Shown here: positions 56,982 to 64,000 of the stretch, piece after piece
Layout: each line of letters starts with the position of its first letter
How positions within the stretch are numbered: the first letter of the stretch is position 1
Source of the DNA: Burkholderiales bacterium
GTDB lineage: Bacteria > Pseudomonadota > Gammaproteobacteria > Burkholderiales > SG8-41
NCBI GenBank assembly: GCA_030684405.1
Contig: JAUXYA010000021.1
Span: 124,001-188,000, forward strand
Direction of reading: 5' to 3'
DNA length: 64,000 bases
Translations under genes and position numbers: made by a program
The notes under the pieces: generated by a model
Told to the model about the DNA's origin: nothing
The model's database searches: none
Seen by the model: the letters and a program-made list of their open reading frames with translations, nothing else

Positions 56982-58409
56982 ATGAGCAGCAAACGCCCTT
57001 TTGACGAAATGCGCGCCCCGGATGGCGAGATTCGGCCGCATTATCGCGAATACTGCGAGTGGCTGGACGGCAAGCCGACCGATTTCCTGCCGCAGAAGCA
57101 GCGGGAGGCCGATGCACTGTACACCCGGCTGGGCATTACCTTTGCCGTTTATGGCGACGAATCCGGCACCGAACGCTCGATTCCCTTCGACATCATTCCG
57201 CGCATTATCCGTCCCAATGCCTGGAAAATCATCAGCGATGGCGCCTGCCAGCGCGTCCGCGCGCTCAACGCCTTCCTGAAGGACATCTACCACGGCCAGG
57301 AAATTCTCAAGGCCGGGATCATTCCCGCGGCCCAGGTCACTGGCAACCCGGCCTTCCGCCCCGAAATGCAGGGCATCCAGGTGCCGGGCGACGTCTATAT
57401 ACACATCGCCGGCGTCGACATCGTCAAAACCGATGCCGGCGAATTCCATGTCCTCGAGGACAATCTGCGCACGCCCTCCGGCGTCTCGTACATGCTCGAA
57501 AACCGCAAGATGATGATGCGGCTGTTCCCCCAGCTCTTCGGACGCATGCCGGTCGCCCCCATCGATCACTACACCGATGTGCTGCTCGACAACCTGCGCG
57601 CGGTCGCGCCCGAGCACGTCAGCCAGCCCACCGTCGTGGTGATGACCCCTGGTGCCTACAACAGCGCCTATTTCGAGCATGCCTTCCTCGCCCAGCAGAT
57701 GGGTATCGAACTGGTCGAGGGCCAGGACCTTTTCGTCTCCAACAATTACGTGTACATGCGTACCACCGCCGGTCCACAGCGGGTCGACGTCATCTACCGC
57801 CGCATCGACGATGATTTCCTCGACCCGCTCGCCTTCCGTCCGGACTCCGAACTCGGCGTGCCCGGCATATTCCAAGCCTATCGTGTCGGCAACGTCACGC
57901 TCGCCAACGCCATCGGCACCGGCGTCGCCGATGACAAATCGACTTATCTTTACGTGCCGCAGATGATCGAGTTCTACCTCGGCGAAAAACCGATTATCTC
58001 CAACGTTCCGACCTACCGCCTCAGCCAGGCCGAAGATCTCGCCTACACCCTGGCGCACCTGCCCGAGCTGGTGGTGAAAGAAGTCCAGGGCTCCGGCGGC
58101 TACGGCATGCTGGTCGGCCCGACATCAACGAAAGAGCAGATTGCCGAATTCCGCAAGCGCATCGAAGCAAACCCGGCCAATTACATCGCACAGCCAACAC
58201 TGGCGCTCTCGACTTGCCCGACCTTCCGCGATTCCGATATCGTGCCGCGCCACGTAGACCTGCGACCCTATGTGCTTTCGGGCCGCGGCGTCACGCTGGT
58301 ACCCGGAGCCCTGACCCGCGTCGCACTGCGCGAAGGCTCGTTGGTCGTCAACTCCTCGCAGGGTGGCGGCACCAAGGACACCTGGGTACTGGAGGACCTG
58401 CAATGCTGA
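56982..58409 (+). CDS. Circularly permuted ATP-grasp protein (Anbu cluster)
   Basis: A 475-residue circularly permuted ATP-grasp protein (COG2308, formerly DUF404/DUF407). Key segments are RPNAWKIISDGACQRVRALNAF-type sequence at about 65-85, HVLEDNLRTPSGVSYMLENR, YRRIDDDFLDP and VVKEVQGSGGYGMLVGP, the last two with the Arg/Lys and Gly-rich ATP-binding residues. Such enzymes are predicted to ligate an amine to a carboxylate, probably peptide-like bonds. It overlaps the alpha-E gene by 7 nt. The start has AAGGA 7 nt upstream. Confidence 0.93.
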   Translation: MSSKRPFDEMRAPDGEIRPHYREYCEWLDGKPTDFLPQKQREADALYTRLGITFAVYGDESGTERSIPFDIIPRIIRPNAWKIISDGACQRVRALNAFLKDIYHGQEILKAGIIPAAQVTGNPAFRPEMQGIQVPGDVYIHIAGVDIVKTDAGEFHVLEDNLRTPSGVSYMLENRKMMMRLFPQLFGRMPVAPIDHYTDVLLDNLRAVAPEHVSQPTVVVMTPGAYNSAYFEHAFLAQQMGIELVEGQDLFVSNNYVYMRTTAGPQRVDVIYRRIDDDFLDPLAFRPDSELGVPGIFQAYRVGNVTLANAIGTGVADDKSTYLYVPQMIEFYLGEKPIISNVPTYRLSQAEDLAYTLAHLPELVVKEVQGSGGYGMLVGPTSTKEQIAEFRKRIEANPANYIAQPTLALSTCPTFRDSDIVPRHVDLRPYVLSGRGVTLVPGALTRVALREGSLVVNSSQGGGTKDTWVLEDLQC

Positions 58410-59404
58410 GCCGCCACGCCAACAACCTCTACTGGATGTCACGCCAGATCGAGCGCGCCGAAAACACAGCGCGCCTGCTCGACATCACTTACCAGATGTC
58501 GCTGTTGCCGTATCGCGTGACCGACGTGTCGCAGTCCTGGGCCGAACCCTGGGCGCTACCGCTGGTGATCAACGGACTCGCCAGCAACTACTACGCGAAA
58601 AATCCGGGCCCGCTGACCTCCGAAAAAGTGCTGCGCTTCATGGTCACCGACAGCACCAACCCTTCGAGCATCTGCTCGCTGATCCACGCGGCACGCGAGA
58701 ATGGCCGCAGCATGCGCGGCGTGATGACCTCCGAAATGTACGAAGACCTCAACTCGATCTGGCTGGAGTTGCGCGGCCGCAGCGAAACCGCGCTGAACCA
58801 CGGCGGCATCAACGAGCTCTTTGAGTGGATCAAAACACAGTCCCACCAGTTCCGCGGCGTGACTTTTGGCACCATGCTGCGCGACGAGGCCTACCAGTTC
58901 ATCCGCCTCGGCACTTTCATGGAGCGCGCCGACAACACGGTGCGCCTGCTCGATGTCAAGTACCACACGCTTCTGCCGAGCGCCGCGGAAGTCGGCGGCG
59001 CGGTCGATTACTACCAGTGGAGCGCCCTTCTGCGCTCCGTCAGCGCTCTGAGCTCCTACCGCCGCATCTACCGCGATGTCATTACGCCCAAACGCGTCGC
59101 AGAACTGCTGATCCTGCGCAATGACCTGCCGCGCTCGCTGCATGCCTGCATGAACGAGATCTACGAAATCCTGCGTGAACTGTGCAAGCGCGACTCGATG
59201 GAGCCCGAACGCCTCGCCGGTGAGCTCCATGCGCAGCTGCATTACGGCCGCGTCGAGCAGATCATGGAAACCGGACTCCACGAATACCTGATGGAGTTCC
59301 TCGAAAGACTGCACTTGCTGAATGACGAATTAAACCGCCATTTCCTTGCGCCGGTGTACGACTCTCCGGACGCACTCCCGGCCATTTCCCGGCAAAGTGC
59401 ATGA
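58403..59404 (+). CDS. Alpha-E domain protein (DUF403)
   Basis: A 333-residue, mostly helical protein. The start MLSRHANNLYWMSRQIERAENTARLLD is diagnostic of the alpha-E family, and FIRLGTFMERADNTVRLLDVKY is its second signature. Alpha-E proteins accompany permuted ATP-grasp ligases and transglutaminase-like proteins in nearly all genomes that have them; their reaction is not known. Reading from the ATG at 58403 rather than from an upstream extension that overlaps the ATP-grasp gene. Confidence 0.95.
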   Translation: MLSRHANNLYWMSRQIERAENTARLLDITYQMSLLPYRVTDVSQSWAEPWALPLVINGLASNYYAKNPGPLTSEKVLRFMVTDSTNPSSICSLIHAARENGRSMRGVMTSEMYEDLNSIWLELRGRSETALNHGGINELFEWIKTQSHQFRGVTFGTMLRDEAYQFIRLGTFMERADNTVRLLDVKYHTLLPSAAEVGGAVDYYQWSALLRSVSALSSYRRIYRDVITPKRVAELLILRNDLPRSLHACMNEIYEILRELCKRDSMEPERLAGELHAQLHYGRVEQIMETGLHEYLMEFLERLHLLNDELNRHFLAPVYDSPDALPAISRQSA

Positions 59405-59515
59405 AGCAGGCTTTCAATCCGATAATCCATCACCGGCTCAACCGCGCAGCTCGCTTGTCAGCCCTGCCGGCTTCCCCTATGCTTCGCCCCATCCATTTTC
59501 CCGTGACCGCCCCCA

Positions 59516-60262
59516 ATGACTTACTGCGTTGCCGTCACCCTCAAGGCCGGCATGGTGTTTGCGTCCGATTCGCGCACCAATGCCGGCGTCGACCATGTCT
59601 CCAGCTACCGCAAGATGCGCGTGTTCAGCAAGGACGGCGACCGCGTGATCGTCATCCTCAGCTCGGGCAACCTGTCAATTACGCAGAGTGCCATCAACCT
59701 GCTGGTCGAGGACCAGCGCGAGCCCGGCTTGCGCAAGACATTGTTCGATGCGCGCTCGATGTTCGAAGTCGCGGAAATGGTCGGCCAGGCACTGCGCGAA
59801 GTCCGGCTGCGCGACGGCCCCTATCTGCAGCAGGCAAATGTTGATGCCGGCGCATCCTTCATCGTCGGCGGCCAGATTGCCGGAGGCCGCCAGCGGCTGT
59901 TTCACGTTTACAGCGAGGGCAACTTCATTGAATCCACCGCCGAGACCACCTATTTCCAGATCGGCGAAAGCAAGTACGGCAAGCCGGTCATCGACCGCGT
60001 CATCAAGCCCGAAACCACGCTGCTCGAAGCCACCAAGTGCCTGCTGGTCTCCTTCGACTCGACAATGCGCAGCAACATCTCGGTCGGCTTGCCGATCGAC
60101 CTGCTTATCTACCGTGCCGACACGCTGCGTGTGGCCTTCCAGCACCGCATCGAAGAGAACGACAGCTACTTCAACATGGTCCACCAGCGCTGGGGCGAGG
60201 GCCTGCGCAAGGTTTTCGGCGAACTGCCCAATCCCGACTGGAATGTCGGTTTCGAACAATAA
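59516..60262 (+). CDS. Anbu, proteasome beta-subunit homologue
   Basis: A 248-residue protein of the Anbu family (COG3484). The N-terminus MTYCVAVTLKAGMVFASDSRTNAG puts the candidate nucleophile Thr at residue 2, and Asp18 and Lys33 (SSYRKMRVF) match the proteasome-type catalytic positions. The fold is Ntn-hydrolase. Anbu assembles into large open or ring-like oligomers in other species and peptidase activity has been hard to show. Its steady partners are the ATP-grasp, alpha-E and transglutaminase genes, exactly the neighbours here. No propeptide is present. Confidence 0.95.
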   Translation: MTYCVAVTLKAGMVFASDSRTNAGVDHVSSYRKMRVFSKDGDRVIVILSSGNLSITQSAINLLVEDQREPGLRKTLFDARSMFEVAEMVGQALREVRLRDGPYLQQANVDAGASFIVGGQIAGGRQRLFHVYSEGNFIESTAETTYFQIGESKYGKPVIDRVIKPETTLLEATKCLLVSFDSTMRSNISVGLPIDLLIYRADTLRVAFQHRIEENDSYFNMVHQRWGEGLRKVFGELPNPDWNVGFEQ

Positions 60263-60295
60263 CGCCGCGCGTTTTCCGGCGGGAGACCACCGCCG

Positions 60296-63200
60296 ATGAG
60301 CATCCAGGTAGCACTACATCACCTGACCCGTTACCGCTACGACCGCGAGGTCGGGCTGTCGCCACATGAAATCCGTCTGCGCCCGGCGCCGCATTGTCGT
60401 ACGCCGATCCTCTCGTATTCGCTGAACGTCGCGCCGGAAAAGCATTTCATCAACTGGCAGCAGGACATATTCGGCAACTACATCGCGCGTTTCGTGTTTC
60501 CGGAGAAAACGCGCGAACTGGAAATCACGGTCGACGTCGTTGCCGACATGACGGTGATCAACCCCTTCGATTTTTTCATGGAAAGCTACGCCGACCGCTT
60601 TCCCTTCAGCTACCGCCAGGACCTGCTGCGCGACCTGACACCGTACCTTGCCATCGAGGAACAGGGACCGCTGCTGCAGGAATGGCTCACCGCATTCCGC
60701 GCGGCCAACACCGGTGAAATCGCCACCATCGACTTCCTGGTCGCGATCAATCGCCAGCTGCAGCAGGACATCGCCTACCTCGTGCGCATGGAGCCCGGCG
60801 TGCAGAGCTGCGAACAGACCCTGCACAACCGCAGCGGCTCCTGCCGCGACAGCGGCTGGCTGTTGGTGCAACTGCTGCGCCATTGCGGGCTCGCCGCGCG
60901 CTTCGTATCGGGCTACCTGATTCAACTCAAGGCCGACCAGAAACCACTCGACGGTCCTGCCGGCCCCGAACACGACTTCACCGACCTGCACGCATGGGCC
61001 GAGGCCTACATCCCGGGCGCCGGCTGGGTGGGGCTCGACCCGACCTCCGGACTGCTCGCCGGAGAAGGCCACATCCCGCTCGCCTGTACGCCATCACCGG
61101 CGAGCGCAGCAGCCGTCACGGGTGGCGTCGACCACTGCGACACACAGTTCGATTTCGAAATGTCGGTCACGCGCATCCACGAGGATCCGCGCGTCACAAA
61201 GCCCTACGACGCCACGCAATGGAACGCCATTAACATGCTCGGCCGGCAGATCGACAGCGAACTGCTCGCGCAGGACGTGCGCCTGACCCAGGGCGGCGAG
61301 CCGACCTTCGTCTCCGTCGATGACATGGACGGCCTGGAATGGAACACCGCAGCGCTATCCGAAAAAAAATGGGAACTCGCCGAACAGCTGGCATGGCGTC
61401 TGCGCGAACGTTTTGCCCCGGGCGGGTTGGTGTTCTACGGCCAGGGCAAATGGTATCCGGGCGAACCGTTGCCGCGCTGGTCGCTGGGCATCCAGTGGCG
61501 CAATGATGGCCTGCCGCTGTGGCGAAATCTGGAACTGATCGCCGCGGCCAGCGCGCCGGCCAGCGCCTCCGCAGCCGACGCACGTCGCTACGCCGAGGCA
61601 TTGACCGCGGCCCTGAAACTGCCCGCGACCTGCCTGATGCCGGCCTGGGAAGATCCGCTGACCCACCTCTCCGCAGAAAAAGCAGCGCGCACACCGGGCA
61701 ACTCGAACCCCGCCGGTTACCTGCTGCCGCTGGGCGCATCCACTTCCGGCTGGACCAGCTCGGCTTGGCCCCTGCCCGATGATCAAGTCATCCTGATCAA
61801 CGGCGACTCGCCGATCGGTTATCGCCTGCCACTGGACGCACTGCCGGAAATCCTGCCCGACGGCGCCAAACTGGTGCGCACAGCCCTGTGCATCGAAGTG
61901 CGCGACGGCCGGCTCTACGTCTTCCTGCCGCCGTTCAAGACCCTCGAGCCCTACCTCGAACTGGTCGCGCACATCGAAAATACCGCGGCAGGCCTCGGAC
62001 TGCGCGTGCGCCTCGAAGGTTATGAACCGCCCGCCGACCCGCGGATCACGGTGCTCGGGATAACCCCGGATCCCGGTGTCATCGAAGTCAACATCCATCC
62101 AGCCGCGACCTGGGAACAGCTTGTCGGCAACACCAACGCTCTCTACGAAGAGGCACGCGCCACCCGGCTCGGCACCGAGAAATTCATGCTCGACGGCCGC
62201 CACACCGGCAGCGGTGGCGGCAACCACATTGCGCTCGGCGGCCCCACGGTCGCTGACAGCCCTTTGCTGCGCCGGCCCGATCTGCTGCGCAGCCTGATCA
62301 CCTACTGGCAGAACCATCCCTCGCTGTCCTACCTGTTCTCCGGCATGTTTATCGGCCCGACCAGCCAGGCACCGAGGGTCGACGAAGCGCGCGACGACAA
62401 CCTCTACGAACTCGAAATCGCGTTCCAGGAAATGTCCCGGCTGCAAGCACAGAATGGCAAAGCCCTGCCGCCGGAAATGACCGACCGCCTGCTGCGCAAT
62501 TTCCTCGTCGACCTCACCGGCAACACCCATCGTGCCGAATTCTGCATCGACAAGCTCTTTACACCCGCGGGCGGCCGCGGTCACCTCGGCCTGCTTGAAT
62601 TCCGCGGCTTCGAAATGCCGCCGCACCCGCAGATGAGCCTCGCGCAGATGCTGCTGCTGCGCGCGCTGGTCACCTGGTTCTGGCAGACGCCCTACGAATC
62701 AAAGCTGGTGCGCTGGGGAACGCAGTTGCACGACCGCTTCATGCTGCCGTATTTCGTCGCCGCGGATTTTCACGACGTGCTCGAAGACCTGCGCCGCGCC
62801 GGTTTCGCCTTCGACGACAGCTGGTACGCGCCCTTTCACGAATTCCGCTTTCCGCGTTACGGCACAGTCACCTACAGCGGCATCGAAATCGAACTGCGCC
62901 AGGCCATTGAACCCTGGCATGTACTCGGCGAGGAAATGGGCCTCAACGCCACCGCGCGCTACGTCGACTCCTCGGTCGAACGCCTGCAAGTGCGCGCCCG
63001 CGGGCTTACCGAATCGCGGCACATCATCGCCTGCAACGGCCGCGCAGTACCGATGACCCCCACCGGAACACCCGGTGAGTTCGTCGCCGGCGTGCGCTAC
63101 TGCGCTTGGGCCCCGCCCTCCGCATTGCACCCGACCATCGGCGTGCACGCACCACTGGTATTCGATGTCGTGGATACCTGGAGCAAACGCTCCAGCGGCG

Positions 63201-63400
63201 GCTGCACCTACCATGTTTCCCATCCCGGCGGACGTAACTACAGCACACTGCCGGTCAACGCCAACGAAGCCGATGCCCGCCGCATCGCACGCTTCTGGGG
63301 GCATGGGCATACGCCGGGCCCGATGAACATTGCACCCGAAGTGACCAATCCGGCCTTTCCGATGACTCTCGACCTGCGCTGGCAACCAACTCAACAGTGA
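60296..63400 (+). CDS. Transglutaminase-DUF2126 fusion protein (Anbu cluster)
   Basis: A 1034-residue cytoplasmic protein. An N-terminal transglutaminase-N beta domain (1-150) precedes a transglutaminase-like core with Cys in NRSGSCRDSGWLLVQLLRHCG, His in FTDLHAWAEAYIPGAGW and Asp in VGLDPTSG. After a linker the remaining 700 residues are DUF2126, with QGGEPTFVSVDDMDGLEW and DGRHTGSGGGNHIALGGPT as strong conserved motifs. DUF2126 resembles an ATP-grasp/glutamine-synthetase-like ligase fold, so the protein may both make and cut amide bonds (inference). It closes the four-gene Anbu cluster; no signal peptide is visible. Confidence 0.93.
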   Translation: MSIQVALHHLTRYRYDREVGLSPHEIRLRPAPHCRTPILSYSLNVAPEKHFINWQQDIFGNYIARFVFPEKTRELEITVDVVADMTVINPFDFFMESYADRFPFSYRQDLLRDLTPYLAIEEQGPLLQEWLTAFRAANTGEIATIDFLVAINRQLQQDIAYLVRMEPGVQSCEQTLHNRSGSCRDSGWLLVQLLRHCGLAARFVSGYLIQLKADQKPLDGPAGPEHDFTDLHAWAEAYIPGAGWVGLDPTSGLLAGEGHIPLACTPSPASAAAVTGGVDHCDTQFDFEMSVTRIHEDPRVTKPYDATQWNAINMLGRQIDSELLAQDVRLTQGGEPTFVSVDDMDGLEWNTAALSEKKWELAEQLAWRLRERFAPGGLVFYGQGKWYPGEPLPRWSLGIQWRNDGLPLWRNLELIAAASAPASASAADARRYAEALTAALKLPATCLMPAWEDPLTHLSAEKAARTPGNSNPAGYLLPLGASTSGWTSSAWPLPDDQVILINGDSPIGYRLPLDALPEILPDGAKLVRTALCIEVRDGRLYVFLPPFKTLEPYLELVAHIENTAAGLGLRVRLEGYEPPADPRITVLGITPDPGVIEVNIHPAATWEQLVGNTNALYEEARATRLGTEKFMLDGRHTGSGGGNHIALGGPTVADSPLLRRPDLLRSLITYWQNHPSLSYLFSGMFIGPTSQAPRVDEARDDNLYELEIAFQEMSRLQAQNGKALPPEMTDRLLRNFLVDLTGNTHRAEFCIDKLFTPAGGRGHLGLLEFRGFEMPPHPQMSLAQMLLLRALVTWFWQTPYESKLVRWGTQLHDRFMLPYFVAADFHDVLEDLRRAGFAFDDSWYAPFHEFRFPRYGTVTYSGIEIELRQAIEPWHVLGEEMGLNATARYVDSSVERLQVRARGLTESRHIIACNGRAVPMTPTGTPGEFVAGVRYCAWAPPSALHPTIGVHAPLVFDVVDTWSKRSSGGCTYHVSHPGGRNYSTLPVNANEADARRIARFWGHGHTPGPMNIAPEVTNPAFPMTLDLRWQPTQQ

Positions 63401-63403
63401 TAA

Positions 63404-63440
63404 TTTTAAGTACTTGTTTTTATTAATTTTTTAATTATTT
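63404..63440 (+). repeat. AT-rich intergenic element, type A, copy 7
   Basis: Plus strand: TTTTAAGTACTTGTTTTTAT followed by AATTTTTTAATTATTTTA, starting 4 nt after the stop of the transglutaminase gene. AAGTACTT is a small perfect palindrome directly before GTTTTTATT, as in other type A copies. Confidence 0.75.
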
Positions 63441-63497
63441 TATGGGTGCAGTACGCGATGCTGCACCGGTCAATCGTAAAAGGCCTGAACCCTCGGC

Positions 63498-63593
63498 TGT
63501 CGGACATGTGAGGGTGGGTTACGCCGCTACGCAGTTTTAACCCCAACTAAGTCCAACTCCGCAGGGTGCAATAAAGCTTAGGACATTGCACCC
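63498..63593. repeat. Dispersed intergenic repeat, copy right of the Anbu cluster
   Basis: TGTCGGACAT (63498-63507), GGGTGGGTTACGCCGC (63512-63527), then a perfect 9 bp inverted repeat GGGTGCAAT / ATTGCACCC (63564-63572 and 63585-63593). These blocks match the copy at 56785-56920, but the order differs. Confidence 0.65.
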
Positions 63594-63608
63594 TTCGTGT
63601 TACGCCCG

Positions 63609-64000
63609 CTACTCCGGCCCGACAAACCCGATGTAGGCGCCGCAGGCTTCCGCAGGCGTAGCGAGCATGGCGTGTTCTCCGGTGTTGCGCACGCCACGCT
63701 CGAGGGGCGGCATGCCTTGTTCGGACATCCAGCTTGCCGCAGCACCCATGCTGCTGGTGCGATACAGGGCCTGGAAAGCGCCGGCGCCACGCTCGGCCAA
63801 TGCGCGCGCTGCGGGGCCATCGGCATAGGGCTGGACGATGCCCAGCCCGGTCGATCCGAGCTGGAATATGGCCATGTGCGACATGATCACGGTGCCTTTC
63901 TGCAGCGGCGGCGCGTCCATGCCGAGGATGCGCGACAGAGTCTGCGCACGGGCAGCGGCGTCTTCGACAACGATGTAGGCGCGCTCCAGGGAGAACACGG
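63609..64000 (-). CDS. VOC-family protein, N-terminus outside window
   Basis: About 130 C-terminal residues are visible; the frame is open to the right edge and the GTG at 63998 sits inside the pattern SLERAYIVVEDAAARAQ, so translation very likely begins further right. The sequence has the glyoxalase/VOC layout: an AYIVVED strand, a helix ending LSRILGMDAPP, an IFQLGSTGLGIVQP strand and a final ATPAEACGAYIGFVGPE strand. The Glu/His metal ligands cannot be assigned with certainty from this half. Substrate unknown. Confidence 0.65.
   Translation of the reverse strand, partial: VFSLERAYIVVEDAAARAQTLSRILGMDAPPLQKGTVIMSHMAIFQLGSTGLGIVQPYADGPAARALAERGAGAFQALYRTSSMGAAASWMSEQGMPPLERGVRNTGEHAMLATPAEACGAYIGFVGPE

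Overview
The window looks like chromosome of a GC-rich betaproteobacterium (Burkholderiales/Rhodocyclales type, probably an uncultured or environmental lineage). Pointers are three orphan TctC/Bug-type solute receptors, the long TrpS with an extra central segment, hom-thrC without thrB, a surE-pcm-nlpD block, the order thrS-infC-rpmI-rplT-pheS-pheT-ihfA-merR-tRNA-Pro, and an Anbu proteasome-homologue cluster. No phage, IS element, integrase or CRISPR array was seen.

Layout. 1-4.2 kb: the 3' part of imuA followed by a decayed imuB remnant, convergent with yciV-yciO-trpS. 4.2-9.9 kb: an internally duplicated small membrane protein, an HNH nuclease, RhlE helicase, a TSUP permease, a four-domain rhodanese protein and a UPF0178 protein. 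9.9-15 kb: three TctC receptors around a PaaI thioesterase/PIN/TfdA-like dioxygenase run. 15-20.6 kb: hydrolase-OsmC fusion and an ABC-FtsX-CrtC-like export operon. 21-30.3 kb: clpB with a clear sigma-32 promoter, an FMN glutamate-synthase-like protein, nadC, and alaC-hom-thrC. 30.5-41.7 kb: Mth938-like protein, a 1517-residue multi-PAS histidine kinase, moxR-DUF58-tgpA, and surE-pcm-nlpD without rpoS. 41.9-46.5 kb: RraA-like protein, class III CoA-transferase and acyl-CoA dehydrogenase (probable acid-degradation operon), an acyltransferase and a nitrilase-family amidase. 46.5-56.6 kb: translation block with two tRNAs, ending in relA. 57-63.4 kb: the Anbu cluster (ATP-grasp, alpha-E, Anbu, transglutaminase-DUF2126). 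The right edge cuts a VOC-family gene.

The most unusual signal is a dispersed AT-rich element, core TAASTATTTGTTTTTATT, found seven times and only at gene ends or between genes. In six copies its T-rich strand directly follows the stop codon of a gene on the same strand. Two subtypes can be distinguished, and one copy supplies the last codons and stop of a gene. Other points: infC appears to start at a rare ATA codon; thrS, pheS and relA each have an intrinsic-terminator-like hairpin 25-45 nt before the start codon (possible attenuation); the imuB polymerase has lost its catalytic part; and the Anbu cluster is bracketed by two related dispersed repeats.

All calls rest on reading motifs in the translated sequence. 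No database search was run, so family names are from recognition and gene symbols are given only where the family is clear.
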